A stretch of DNA of 15,187 nucleotides from an uncultured Oscillospiraceae bacterium (GTDB lineage Bacteria > Bacillota > Clostridia > Oscillospirales > Oscillospiraceae), in contig CAKTIH010000047.1 of the NCBI GenBank assembly GCA_934565615.1, positions 1 to 15,187 on the forward strand, given 5' to 3'. Below are positions 1-7,727 of the stretch, piece after piece. Position 1 is the first letter of the stretch. Every line of letters starts with the position of its first letter. The notes below the pieces were generated by a model. The model did not search any database. It saw nothing but the letters and a program-made list of their open reading frames with translations, and had not been told where the DNA came from. A program made the position numbers and the translations under genes.

Positions 1-2
1 TG

Positions 3-1088
3 CTTGCGGTGCTCCTGCTGCTGTTTTTGCTGCCGAAGCGCGCGTACGCTGAGGAGCTTGTCGACAGAGCTGCCGAGGAGGCGGGGGCATATTCGCTTGA
101 GGAGCAGCTCACTGACGAGGAAAAAGAGATATCCGGCAAGCTCAGCTTCGACGGGAGCTATGACGCCGGGGGCGCTATCGCAAGGATATGGAAAAGCTTT
201 TTGAATAAGGTCGTATCGGAACTTAGGGACAACCTCAGCTTCGGCACAACGCTCATCACGATAGCACTGCTGTGCGCTCTCGGTGGCTCGCTGTGCAGCA
301 GCAAGGGGATAAGCGAATATATAGAGATCGCCGGCTGCTGCGGTGCGGCCACGATAATGCTCAAGGGCGTTGACGGCATAGTGTCGCAGACGGTGGAATC
401 GATGTTCCGACTGTCGGATTACTCGAAGGCGGCGCTGCCGGTCATATTCACGGCAGCGGCAGCCGGGGGAGCATTGACGTCGGCGGGGGCAAAATTCGCT
501 GCGGTAAGTCTCGCGCTGGACGTGCTTATGAGCATCGCACAGAAGCTGGTGGTCCCGCTTGTATACGCGTATCTTGCGGTGACGGTCGCAAACGGAGTGT
601 TCCCGAATTCTCTGATGGCCGCGGCGGCACGATTTACAAAGTGGGCCGCGACGATAATAATGACAGGGATGACGATAAGCTTCACGGCATACATAAGCAT
701 GACAGGCGTTATCACTTCAAGCACTGATGCCGCTGCGGTAAAGACAGTGCGCACGGTCATATCGACTGTGCTGCCGGTCGTCGGCGGGATGATATCCGAC
801 GCTTCAGGTGCGGTGCTCGCTGCGGCGGGAGTGATAAGAAGCTGCGCGGGAGCGTTCGGGCTTATCACCGTCTGTGTCCTGTGCGCAGGGCCGTTTGCGG
901 TACTGTCCGTAAAGATGCTTATTCTGAAGGCGGCTGCCGCGGTGACCGACTCCATGCAGAGCCCTCGCTTGTCCGCGCTGTTCTCGGGAGTGGGCAGCGC
1001 TATGGGACTGCTGTTGGGGCTGCTCGGCTGCTGCGGGATAATGCTATTCATATCGATGATGGCGGGAGTGAAGGCGGTGACGGGATGA
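3..1088 (+). CDS. spoIIIAE: Stage III sporulation protein AE (5' partial)
   Basis: Polytopic membrane protein of the SpoIIIA-SpoIIQ channel, made in the mother cell and placed in the membrane around the forespore. The open frame runs to the left edge and begins inside a hydrophobic signal-like segment (LLLLFLLP) ending in an AYA-E cleavage-like site, so the true start is probably only a few codons upstream. GTG at 9 is in frame but leaves no room for the usual positively charged N-terminus. After an acidic extracytoplasmic stretch come several hydrophobic segments rich in Gly, Ala and Ser, as expected for SpoIIIAE, and the visible ~360 residues nearly match the family length. The stop codon overlaps the spoIIIAF start (ATGA at 1085-1088), suggesting translational coupling. 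The family call rests on the overall sequence pattern plus the AF-AG-AH genes that follow. Upstream spoIIIAA-AD would lie outside the window. Confidence 0.93.
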   Translation, partial: LAVLLLLFLLPKRAYAEELVDRAAEEAGAYSLEEQLTDEEKEISGKLSFDGSYDAGGAIARIWKSFLNKVVSELRDNLSFGTTLITIALLCALGGSLCSSKGISEYIEIAGCCGAATIMLKGVDGIVSQTVESMFRLSDYSKAALPVIFTAAAAGGALTSAGAKFAAVSLALDVLMSIAQKLVVPLVYAYLAVTVANGVFPNSLMAAAARFTKWAATIIMTGMTISFTAYISMTGVITSSTDAAAVKTVRTVISTVLPVVGGMISDASGAVLAAAGVIRSCAGAFGLITVCVLCAGPFAVLSVKMLILKAAAAVTDSMQSPRLSALFSGVGSAMGLLLGLLGCCGIMLFISMMAGVKAVTG

Positions 1089-1558
1089 TACAGGAGAGCA
1101 TACGTCAGCTATGTGCCGTGTCCATATTCTGCGGCGCGGCGATAAATATTACACCAGAGGGCGGTGTGCGGCGCATCATGCAGCTGCTGTGTACAGCGGC
1201 GCTGACCATGGCGATACTAAGCCCGATAAAGGAAATAGACTTTGATATATACGCGCTTGAGACAGCCCGGCTGCGCGAAGCGGAGGCGGCAATAAACGAA
1301 AGCGCGGAAAGAATAGATGACAGGCTCAACAGAGCAGTCATAGAAGAGCAGTGCGAGGAATATATATTGGACAAAGCGGAAGAGCTTGGGGCGAATGTTT
1401 CCGGGGTGAAGGTCCAGGCGCAGTGGAACCTTGACGGATTGTGGGTGCCGTACTCTGCGGAGATAGACGCGCCGGATATCGGCAGCGCCAAAGCCGCGCT
1501 TGAAGACGTGATTCAGAACGAGCTCGGTATTCCGGCTGAAAGGCAGATGTGGATGTGA
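1085..1558 (+). CDS. spoIIIAF: Stage III sporulation protein AF
   Basis: Component of the mother-cell SpoIIIA complex. The 157-residue product has two N-terminal hydrophobic segments (about residues 7-22 and 31-46), the second leading into an AILSPI-like stretch typical of SpoIIIAF. A charged, probably helical linker follows (about residues 55-90), then a small soluble domain with a ring-building-like alternation (residues ~95-150). It is somewhat shorter than the B. subtilis protein (about 200 residues). I chose ATG 1085 because it overlaps the spoIIIAE stop as ATGA; the frame stays open far upstream, but that part lies inside spoIIIAE. Its stop codon TGA (1556-1558) overlaps the likely spoIIIAG ATG at 1558. 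The role in complex assembly is known only in outline for the family. Confidence 0.92.
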   Translation: MIQESIRQLCAVSIFCGAAINITPEGGVRRIMQLLCTAALTMAILSPIKEIDFDIYALETARLREAEAAINESAERIDDRLNRAVIEEQCEEYILDKAEELGANVSGVKVQAQWNLDGLWVPYSAEIDAPDIGSAKAALEDVIQNELGIPAERQMWM

Positions 1559-1890
1559 TGACGGATAAGCTTAAAAGCAAGGCAGAGCTGCTTGGGCGGT
1601 TTCGCTATCCGTTCATGATCCTTATCGCCGGGGTGCTGCTTCTGCTGCTCCCAAGCGGCAGCTCTCAGAAAAACGCGGAGATCGACAGCAGCGGACTTTT
1701 AGCACAGGTGCTCTCATGCAGCGAGGGCGTGGGCAATGCGCGCGTGCTTATTTCGGACAGCGGCGTGGTCGTTGTCTGCGAGGGCGCGGCGAACCCGAAG
1801 GTCAGACTGGATATTATCCGCGCGGTTGAATCATATACTGGCTACAGTTCGGATAAGATCACAATTCTCAGAATGACGGACAAAGCATAA
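1558..1890 (+). CDS. spoIIIAG: Stage III sporulation protein AG, minimal form
   Basis: SpoIIIAG forms the large ring of the mother cell-forespore channel in B. subtilis. This product has only about 110 residues: a short basic N-terminus, one membrane segment (about residues 17-32), and a compact domain. In that domain the first helix and strand (LLAQVLS...GNARVLI) are followed after only two or three residues by GVVVVCEGA, then the last helix and strand (VRLDIIRAVESYTG...KITILRM). In B. subtilis SpoIIIAG, of about 230 residues, the same two halves are separated by a long insertion that builds the beta-triangle. ATG 1558 overlaps the spoIIIAF stop (TGATG); an in-frame GTG at 1549 would add three residues. 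The identity is supported by position between AF and AH and by the conserved C-terminal half. No frameshift is visible. Confidence 0.9.
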   Translation: MTDKLKSKAELLGRFRYPFMILIAGVLLLLLPSGSSQKNAEIDSSGLLAQVLSCSEGVGNARVLISDSGVVVVCEGAANPKVRLDIIRAVESYTGYSSDKITILRMTDKA

Positions 1891-1908
1891 GGAGGAGAAC
1901 GGACAGTC

Positions 1909-2448
1909 ATGAAGAACAGGAAAAGAAATCTCACGATGCTGGCGGTGCTGATGTTTGTTTGCGCCGCCGTGGTACTCAACTGGACCTATAACAACAGATG
2001 GGGAAAGCCCGATGCGGAGATGGTTTACGCAGAGGATCAGGCCATGCTTGAGGCCGATACGGATTTCGCAGACAGTCTGCTCGTCTCCGGTACGGAATAC
2101 TTTGCCGAAGCAAGGCTGACGAGACAGGTCTCAAGAGATGAGGCACTTGAGCTGCTGCAGACCGCGGCATCCTCGGAGGCAGCGTCACAGGAGACGATAG
2201 ACAGTGCGATGAACGCCATATCCGCTATGGCAGCATGCTCGATGCAGGAATCGCAGATAGAAAACCTTCTGATTGCCAAGGACTTTGCCGACTGCGTCGT
2301 GTACATAGGCAACGACTGCGTCACGGTCGCAGTCCCGGCTCCGGCGGAGGGACTGAGCGAGGAAGCCGTGGCGAGGATAACGGATGTGATATGCACCTCG
2401 ACCGACTACGACGCAAGCCAGCTGAATATAATAGAAGTCAAGGCCTGA
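1909..2448 (+). CDS. spoIIIAH: Stage III sporulation protein AH
   Basis: Mother-cell membrane protein whose extracellular domain binds forespore SpoIIQ in the intercellular channel. The 179-residue product has a short basic N-terminus, one membrane anchor (about residues 9-25), and a soluble region. That region contains the conserved YFAEARLTRQ-type helix, a linker and helix through the middle, and a C-terminal YscJ/FliF-like ring-building domain (VVYIGNDCVTVAVPA... to the end). A strong GGAGGAG ribosome binding site lies at 1891-1897, 11 nt before ATG 1909. It is the last gene of the operon and is followed by an intrinsic terminator at 2479-2517. The two cysteines in the C-terminal part (ADC, NDC) are notable but their role is unknown. 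Confidence 0.94.
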   Translation: MKNRKRNLTMLAVLMFVCAAVVLNWTYNNRWGKPDAEMVYAEDQAMLEADTDFADSLLVSGTEYFAEARLTRQVSRDEALELLQTAASSEAASQETIDSAMNAISAMAACSMQESQIENLLIAKDFADCVVYIGNDCVTVAVPAPAEGLSEEAVARITDVICTSTDYDASQLNIIEVKA

Positions 2449-2478
2449 TCCCTGCGGGTTCAAGCTTTGAAGAGAACA

Positions 2479-2517
2479 ATACAGGAGCACTCTTTGCGGC
2501 GCTCCTGTATGTTTTTT
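2479..2517 (+). terminator. Intrinsic terminator of the spoIIIA operon
   Basis: A perfect 10-bp stem (2479-2488 ATACAGGAGC pairs with 2501-2510 GCTCCTGTAT) closes a 12-nt loop and is followed by G and a run of six T. It lies 30 nt after the spoIIIAH stop and separates the sporulation operon from the housekeeping genes downstream. Confidence 0.9.
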
Positions 2518-2548
2518 CATTTTTATGATAGAATTTCGATTATTGTAC

Positions 2549-2577
2549 TTTATTTTTTGCGTTGCCCGTGGTAAAAT
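2549..2577 (+). promoter_or_regulatory. Possible promoter for the Asp23-nusB operon
   Basis: The A+T-rich gap between the spoIIIA terminator and the Asp23 gene is the natural place for the promoter of the next unit. TAAAAT at 2572-2577 resembles a -10 box. The best -35 at 17-bp spacing is TTTATT (2549-2554), which is weak. The assignment rests mostly on position. Confidence 0.3.
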
Positions 2578-2604
2578 ACTGTGATTTCATTTAGGAGGTT
2601 CATC

Positions 2605-2967
2605 ATGGGCGAGAATTATATTACCTGCCGAGAAGAAAAGGGCAGCATCAATATTTCCGAAGATGTCATTATTAGCATGGTCAAATCCGTGCTGAGCGAG
2701 GTCGAGGGCGTGGCCGGCCTGTCGAACACCGCGGGAGCCGAGCTTGCGGAGCTTATCGGGCTCAAGTCCGTCTCCAAGGGCGTCAAGGTGCAGTTCGAGG
2801 ATGGGCGCGTCGTTGTCGACATTATCATCACGGTCGTGTACGGCTGCAACATCGTAAACGTAGCAAAGGCTGTGCAGGATAAGATACTCTCCGTCGTTCA
2901 GGCGACGACCGGCATTGAGAACGCCGAGGTGAACGTTCACGTTTCCGGCATAGCTTTCGACAAGTAA
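2605..2967 (+). CDS. Asp23/Gls24 (DUF322) family envelope stress protein
   Basis: A 120-residue Asp23/Gls24-family protein of the kind encoded beside nusB in many Firmicutes (YqhY in B. subtilis). The family pattern is clear: an opening strand (GSINISEDVI), a helix with SEVEGVAGL, the conserved GVKVQFEDGRVVVDIIITVVYGCNI block (about residues 68-92), and a C-terminal VNVHVSGI segment. ATG 2605 has AGGAGG at 2593-2598; the frame also contains an earlier GTG at 2581, but no ribosome binding site supports it. No membrane segment is visible. Family members are linked to cell-envelope stress and, for YqhY, to control of acetyl-CoA carboxylase. The accB and accC genes that usually sit upstream of yqhY are not here, so the specific role is uncertain. 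Confidence 0.9.
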   Translation: MGENYITCREEKGSINISEDVIISMVKSVLSEVEGVAGLSNTAGAELAELIGLKSVSKGVKVQFEDGRVVVDIIITVVYGCNIVNVAKAVQDKILSVVQATTGIENAEVNVHVSGIAFDK

Positions 2968-2983
2968 GAACGGAGGTACGGCG

Positions 2984-3499
2984 ATGACCAGATCAACTGC
3001 TCGCGAGATCGCAATACAGCTCGGCTTTGCGGCGGCCTCCTCGGGAGAAGCGCCGCAGGAGCTGTTTGAAAGCTTCTTTGAGCGCGGGCATTACGACACT
3101 CTTGCTGCGGAGGACGAGCTATACAGCGAGTATCCGAACGCAAAGCAGTTGGAGTATATCCGCACGCTTATAGCGCTGACCGGTGAGCACAGGGACGAGA
3201 TCGACGCGCATATAAAGCGTTACGCCAAGGGCTGGAAGCTGGAGCGCATCTCCCGCACCGCGCTTGCGGTGCTGCGCTGCGCCATCTGTGAGATACTGTA
3301 TATGGACGATATACCGAACGCGGCGGCGATAAACGAGGCGGTCGAGCTCGACAAGGGCTATGATGAGCCGGACGTCGTCTCGTTCGTCAACGGTGTTCTC
3401 GGCGGCTTCATGCGGGGTGAGTTCGGCGAAGCGATAGGCGACGCTGATGATACCGGCGCGGCGGAGGCCGAGACCTCCGATGTCACGGCAGAGCAATGA
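2984..3499 (+). CDS. nusB: Transcription antitermination factor NusB
   Basis: RNA-binding component of the rRNA antitermination complex, acting with NusE (S10) on boxA. The 171-residue product starts with the typical TAREIAIQLGFAA helix and carries the NusB C-terminal signature: SRTALAVLRCAICEILYMDDIPNAAAINEAVELDKGY followed by VVSFVNGVLGG (about residues 86-139, in two blocks). ATG 2984 is preceded by GGAGG at 2972-2976. The protein is longer than usual (130-150 residues) because of an acidic, low-complexity C-terminal tail of about 25 residues rich in Asp, Glu, Ala and Thr. Its stop overlaps the xseA start (ATGA at 3496-3499), implying coupled translation. Confidence 0.95.
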   Translation: MTRSTAREIAIQLGFAAASSGEAPQELFESFFERGHYDTLAAEDELYSEYPNAKQLEYIRTLIALTGEHRDEIDAHIKRYAKGWKLERISRTALAVLRCAICEILYMDDIPNAAAINEAVELDKGYDEPDVVSFVNGVLGGFMRGEFGEAIGDADDTGAAEAETSDVTAEQ

Positions 3500-4758
3500 G
3501 CGGACAGGCAATAAGCGTAACCGAGCTCAACAACTACATAAAGGGTCTGGTCGAGCAGGACGCTATGCTGGCAAACGTATGCGTCCGCGGTGAGCTTTCA
3601 AATTATAAGATATACCCCTCAGGTCACCACTATTTCACACTGAAGGACAGCGAAAGCAGTCTGCGCTGCGTCATGTTCAAAAGCAGCGCTTCAAAGCTTC
3701 GCTTTCGCCCGGAGAGCGGAATGGGCGTCACTGCCTGGGGGCGTGTCGCTGTTTACCCGAGAGATGGCGCGTATCAGCTATACTGCACAGCGCTCATGCC
3801 GGAGGGCACGGGCGACCTGCAGGTAGCTTTCGAACAGCTCAAGGCAAAGCTTTCGGAAGAAGGCCTGTTTGACCGTGCGCATAAAAAGCCGCTGCCCGAG
3901 TTCCCGGAGCGCATTGCTATCATAACCTCCTCCGCGGGTGCGGCGGTGCACGACATGATCCGCATTCTCGGCCGTCGCTGGCCAATGACGAAGGTGCTGC
4001 TGCTCCCGGTGCGCGTGCAGGGCGTGGAGGCACCTCCCGAGATCGTCGGTGCGATACGGTACGCAAATGAGTTTGACGTTGCCGACCTGATAATAACAGG
4101 CCGCGGCGGCGGTTCTATTGAGGATCTGTGGGCGTTCAATGACGAGCGTGTCGTGCGCGCGATATACGAATCGCGCATCCCGGTTATATCCGCGGTCGGG
4201 CATGAGCCGGATGTTACGATATCCGACTATGTTGCGGACAGACGTGCGTCAACTCCGTCAAACGCAGCCGAGATCGCAGTACCGGATCAGCGCGAGATAG
4301 CAGAGCTTATCTCTGGGTATAACATCCGTGAGGATCAGGCGATGCGTAAAAAGCTTGCCCAGCTCTCCGACAGGCTTGATAGCTTCCGGACAAGGCAGGT
4401 CATGGTAAACCCCACGGCGCAGTTTGACAACAGACGCCTTGAACTTGACCGGGTAAGGGAGCGCATGATATCCGCCGAGGAGCGTAAGCTGCACGGATGC
4501 CGACAGAGCTTTATAAGCCTCGCAGCCTCACTTGACGCAATGAGTCCGCTGCGCGTGCTGACGCGCGGATACGCTATTGCAAGCACCGATGGCGGCAGCT
4601 GCGTTAAAAGCGTAGACGATATATCCGTCGGTGACAGAATAAGCCTTTCGCTTTCCGACGGCCGGGCGGAGTGCCTTGTCGAGAAAACGGAAAAAGCAAA
4701 GAAAACAGGTAAAAGGAGCGGTGCAGATGGCAGCAAAAAAGCAGAGCGCGAGCTTTGA
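3496..4758 (+). CDS. xseA: Exodeoxyribonuclease VII large subunit
   Basis: Catalytic subunit of exonuclease VII, which degrades single-stranded DNA from both ends and acts in the cytoplasm with several XseB subunits. The 420-residue product has the N-terminal OB-fold (about residues 5-100, with VRGELSNYKIYPSGHHYFTLKD-like strands), then the catalytic domain with AIITSSAGAAVHDM (141-154), GRGGGSIEDLWAFNDE (202-217) and the AVGHEPDVTISDYVADRRAS block (233-252) ending in TPSNAAE. A coiled-coil region follows (about 265-350) and a C-terminal segment with the LTRGYAI motif. Length is normal for the family. It starts within the nusB stop and overlaps xseB by 32 nt, so the two subunits are likely made together. 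Confidence 0.97.
   Translation: MSGQAISVTELNNYIKGLVEQDAMLANVCVRGELSNYKIYPSGHHYFTLKDSESSLRCVMFKSSASKLRFRPESGMGVTAWGRVAVYPRDGAYQLYCTALMPEGTGDLQVAFEQLKAKLSEEGLFDRAHKKPLPEFPERIAIITSSAGAAVHDMIRILGRRWPMTKVLLLPVRVQGVEAPPEIVGAIRYANEFDVADLIITGRGGGSIEDLWAFNDERVVRAIYESRIPVISAVGHEPDVTISDYVADRRASTPSNAAEIAVPDQREIAELISGYNIREDQAMRKKLAQLSDRLDSFRTRQVMVNPTAQFDNRRLELDRVRERMISAEERKLHGCRQSFISLAASLDAMSPLRVLTRGYAIASTDGGSCVKSVDDISVGDRISLSLSDGRAECLVEKTEKAKKTGKRSGADGSKKAEREL
4712..4718 (+). promoter_or_regulatory. Ribosome binding site deciding the xseB start
   Basis: AAAGGAG lies inside the 3' end of xseA, 8 nt before ATG 4727. It favours that start over the longer in-frame reading from 4676, whose first 17 residues would be unusually basic and unlike XseB. 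Confidence 0.75.
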
Positions 4759-4966
4759 AGAGTCTCTCGCCAGACTTGACGAGATCGTAAAGCACCTTGA
4801 AAAGGGCGACATGCCGCTGAGTGAGTCGCTGAATCTATATGAGGAGGGCACAGCCCTCATAAACGCCTGCAGCAAAATGCTTGATGAGGCCGAGCAGAAG
4901 GTCGTCAAGCTCAAGAAGGGGCCGGACAGAGCCCCGATAGAATTGGATTTTGAGGACGAACAGTGA
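4727..4966 (+). CDS. xseB: Exodeoxyribonuclease VII small subunit
   Basis: Small helical subunit of exonuclease VII; several copies wrap the XseA coiled coil. The 79-residue product shows the family pattern SFEESLARLDEIVKHLEKGD (residues 9-28), then LSESLNLYEEGTALI and a second helix ending in DEAEQKVVKL (about 53-62). The C-terminal tail is acidic (DFEDE). Length is normal (70-85 residues). It overlaps the end of xseA by 32 nt and its stop lies 1 nt before the ispA ATG. Confidence 0.95.
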   Translation: MAAKKQSASFEESLARLDEIVKHLEKGDMPLSESLNLYEEGTALINACSKMLDEAEQKVVKLKKGPDRAPIELDFEDEQ

Positions 4967-4967
4967 T

Positions 4968-5837
4968 ATGACAGCCGAAGAATACAGACTTAAGATCGAT
5001 GAAGCCCTTGCGGGATATTTTAATGTGCGCGAGGGTGCGCTGAATGCGGGGCTCGCAGAAGCCATGCGCTATAGCCTTCTTGCAGGCGGCAAGCGCATAC
5101 GTCCGCTGCTTGTGCTGGAGTTCTGCCGCATCGCGGGCGGAGACGTTGAAAAAGCGCTTCCGGTTGCCTGCGCGGTCGAGATGCTGCACACCTACAGCCT
5201 TATCCATGACGATCTGCCGTGCATGGATAACGATGAGCTGCGCCGCGGCAAGCCTACGAACCACATGGTCTACGGCGAATGCACGGCGACGCTGGCCGGC
5301 GACGCACTTCAGGCCGAAGCCTTCGGCACGATACTGCGCTGCGATCTGCCGCCGACCGTAAAGGCCAGCTGCGCAGAGATACTTGCCGGTGCTGTCGGGC
5401 TCGACGGCATGTGCGGGGGCCAGTTCCTCGATATGAGCTGGGAGGGCAGAACCCTTACAGAACAGGAGCTTACAGAGATAAACATCCGGAAAACGGGTGC
5501 TCTGCTCGTCGCTGCATGTCAGATGGGCGTTGCCGCAGCGGGCGGGAGCGAGCTTATGCTTGCCGCCGCGGGACACTACGGCTCATCCATCGGCCTGGCT
5601 TTCCAGATAAGGGACGACATGCTCGACGTGCTCAGTACCGCCGAGGAGCTTGGCAAGCCTATCGGCTCCGACCTTGAGGAGAACAAGAATACATACATGG
5701 TCCTCATGGGCAGGGAAGGCTGCGAGAAAACCATTGCGAAGCTGACGGATTTTGCAAAGAACGTGCTTGATGAAGCCTTTGAAGATACGGCTTTCCTTAA
5801 GGAGCTTGCCGACGCGCTTTCCACAAGAGAGAAATAA
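4968..5837 (+). CDS. ispA: Polyprenyl synthetase, probable farnesyl diphosphate synthase
   Basis: Condenses isopentenyl diphosphate with allylic diphosphates, probably to farnesyl diphosphate. The 289-residue product contains the GGKRIRP substrate motif (40-46), the first Asp-rich motif DDLPCMD (81-87) with the family context YSLIHDD, and the second Asp-rich motif QIRDDMLD (213-220). The insertion in the first Asp-rich motif plus a bulky Tyr five residues before it matches bacterial type II farnesyl diphosphate synthases such as E. coli IspA; product length is inferred from this and not proven. ATG 4968 lies just after the xseB stop with GAGGA about 11 nt upstream; TTG 4950 is an unlikely alternative. 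dxs follows, so two isoprenoid genes sit together. Confidence 0.94.
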   Translation: MTAEEYRLKIDEALAGYFNVREGALNAGLAEAMRYSLLAGGKRIRPLLVLEFCRIAGGDVEKALPVACAVEMLHTYSLIHDDLPCMDNDELRRGKPTNHMVYGECTATLAGDALQAEAFGTILRCDLPPTVKASCAEILAGAVGLDGMCGGQFLDMSWEGRTLTEQELTEINIRKTGALLVAACQMGVAAAGGSELMLAAAGHYGSSIGLAFQIRDDMLDVLSTAEELGKPIGSDLEENKNTYMVLMGREGCEKTIAKLTDFAKNVLDEAFEDTAFLKELADALSTREK

Positions 5838-5839
5838 AA

Positions 5840-5853
5840 CGCACGGCCGTGCG
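5840..5853. repeat. Perfect GC-rich palindrome between ispA and dxs
   Basis: CGCACGGCCGTGCG reads identically on both strands and occupies the first half of the 36-nt ispA-dxs gap. In RNA it could form a short hairpin (5-bp stem, GGCC loop). It is not followed by a T run, so it is not a standard terminator. Function is unknown. Confidence 0.6.
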
Positions 5854-5862
5854 CAATTATTC

Positions 5863-5868
5863 AGGGGT
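5863..5868 (+). promoter_or_regulatory. Ribosome binding site for the TTG start of dxs
   Basis: AGGGGT lies 5 nt before TTG 5874. No in-frame ATG occurs until far inside the conserved DXS domain, so a non-ATG start is required. A second TTG at 5883 is in frame but too far from this site. Confidence 0.65.
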
Positions 5869-5873
5869 AGAGC

Positions 5874-7727
5874 TTGAGTATTTTGGAGAAGATAAATTCA
5901 TCCGCAGATATAAAGAAGCTTGACAGAGAGCAGCTTCCGCAGCTGTGCGATGAGCTGAGAAAATTTGAAATAGAGAATATAGCAAAGACCGGCGGGCACC
6001 TCTCGCCGAATCTCGGAACGGTGGAGCTTACCGTCGCGATACACAGGGTTTACGACACGGAAAAGGACAGACTTGTTTTTGACGTCGGCCATCAGAGCTA
6101 TACGCATAAAATCATCACCGGGCGCAGGGATCGGTTCGATACTCTGCGGCAGTACGGCGGGCTGTCGGGCTTCCCGAAGCCGTCCGAGAGCAATGACGAC
6201 GCGTTTATTGCAGGCCATGCGTCAAACTCCGTTTCCGTCGCTTTGGGCATGGCAAGGGCAAGGACGCTCACCGGCGGGGATTATGACGTTGTCTCCGTCA
6301 TCGGCGACGGTGCGCTTACCGGCGGCCTGTCGCATGAAGGACTTGCGGACGCAGCGGCGAGCGGCGAGCCCATGGTGATAATCCTGAACGACAACAACAT
6401 GTCGATAAGCGAAAATGTCGGCGGCATGGCACAGATGCTTCAGAGCATGCGCATAAAGCCAGCCTACATAAGCTTTAAGCAGTGGCTGAGAGGGCTGTCT
6501 GAAAATATCCCGGGGCTATATAAGGCAATCCACAATATCAAGGAATGGCTGAAGTCACGGCTCCTGCCAGGGAATGTGTTCAGTGAGATGGGGCTATACT
6601 ACCTCGGCCCGGTTGACGGGCACGATTTAGACAAGCTTGAGACGGCGATACGCTTGGCGAGAGATGTCAAAAAAACCGTGGTGCTGCACGTCCTGACCAA
6701 GAAGGGAAAGGGCTGCTCTTATGCGGAGAGCCACCCGGACAAGTATCACGGGATAGGCCGCTTCGATCCGGAGACAGGCGAGCTCGCGCCCGCCGCCGTG
6801 AGCTTTTCCGATAAGGCCGGAGAGTATCTCTGTCAGTACGCTGAGAACGACCCGCGCATCGTCGCAATAACCGCGGCAATGGCGGGAGGCACGGGCACAG
6901 AGTGCTTCGCCTCAAAGTTCCCGGAGCGCTTTTTTGACGTCGGCATTGCCGAGGGACACGGCGTTACGATGGCCGCGGGCATGGCAAAGCAGGGGCTTGT
7001 CCCCGTGTTTGCCGTATACTCAAGCTTCCTGCAAAGAGGCTTCGATATGCTCATACATGATGTGTCGCTGCTCGGCCTGCACACGGTGTTCTGCGTTGAC
7101 CGCGCGGGACTTGTCGGCAACGACGGTGAAACGCATCAGGGCGTGTTTGACGTGTGCTATCTTTCCGCTGTGCCGGGGATGACTATCCTTTGCCCGGCAA
7201 GCTTTCAGGAGCTGCATGACATGCTCGGTTATGCGATACATGAGGTGACCGGACCCGCGGCGGTGCGCTATCCGCGCGGCGGCGAGGGGCGCTATACGGA
7301 CTCTCTCATGCAGGCGGAAAACGTGATCCGCGAGGGCACGGATGTGACGATCGTCTGCTACGGCACGATGATAAACGAGGTGCTCAATGCTGCCGACGAG
7401 CTTCAAAGCCGAGGCATTTCGGCCGAGATAATAAAGCTCGGGATGATCGCGCCGAACAGCTTTGAGCAGTGCATCGGCTCCGTGCGCAAAACGGGGCGGC
7501 TGCTTGTGGCAGAAGAGGTATGCAGCGTGGGCTGCGTCGGCTCTGCCTTGCTGGCGGCGCTATCTGTTGCCGGTGTCGAATTGAAGGCCGCAGAGCTTTT
7601 GAATCTCGGCAGCGGTATAGTAAGGCACGGCACGGTCGACGAGCTTCGCCGCGAAACGGGCATTGACGCCGCGGCGATAGCGGCGGCAGGCTGTGAAATG
7701 TGCAGGACAGATACGGAGCGTGTATGA
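5874..7727 (+). CDS. dxs: 1-deoxy-D-xylulose-5-phosphate synthase
   Basis: Thiamine diphosphate enzyme that joins pyruvate and glyceraldehyde 3-phosphate, the first step of the MEP isoprenoid pathway and also a source for thiamine and pyridoxal. The 617-residue product has the expected domains: KTGGHLSPNLG with His42, DVGHQSYTHKI with His73, AGHAS (113-117), the thiamine-diphosphate motif GDGALTGG (144-151) through LNDNNMSIS (171-179), then the transketolase-like pyrimidine domain with FFDVGIAEGHGVTMAAGMA (catalytic Glu in GIAEGH) and a transketolase C-terminal domain containing RYPRG. Length is normal (about 620). Translation most likely begins at TTG 5874. The stop overlaps the tlyA start (ATGA at 7724-7727). 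Confidence 0.97.
   Translation: MSILEKINSSADIKKLDREQLPQLCDELRKFEIENIAKTGGHLSPNLGTVELTVAIHRVYDTEKDRLVFDVGHQSYTHKIITGRRDRFDTLRQYGGLSGFPKPSESNDDAFIAGHASNSVSVALGMARARTLTGGDYDVVSVIGDGALTGGLSHEGLADAAASGEPMVIILNDNNMSISENVGGMAQMLQSMRIKPAYISFKQWLRGLSENIPGLYKAIHNIKEWLKSRLLPGNVFSEMGLYYLGPVDGHDLDKLETAIRLARDVKKTVVLHVLTKKGKGCSYAESHPDKYHGIGRFDPETGELAPAAVSFSDKAGEYLCQYAENDPRIVAITAAMAGGTGTECFASKFPERFFDVGIAEGHGVTMAAGMAKQGLVPVFAVYSSFLQRGFDMLIHDVSLLGLHTVFCVDRAGLVGNDGETHQGVFDVCYLSAVPGMTILCPASFQELHDMLGYAIHEVTGPAAVRYPRGGEGRYTDSLMQAENVIREGTDVTIVCYGTMINEVLNAADELQSRGISAEIIKLGMIAPNSFEQCIGSVRKTGRLLVAEEVCSVGCVGSALLAALSVAGVELKAAELLNLGSGIVRHGTVDELRRETGIDAAAIAAAGCEMCRTDTERV

Noticed and set aside
419..1051. Antisense open frame across spoIIIAE
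   Set aside because: Alanine- and threonine-rich shadow of a membrane protein gene, with no family signal.
4911..5576. Antisense open frame of 221 codons across ispA
   Set aside because: It lies fully opposite ispA and has no motif or ribosome binding site.
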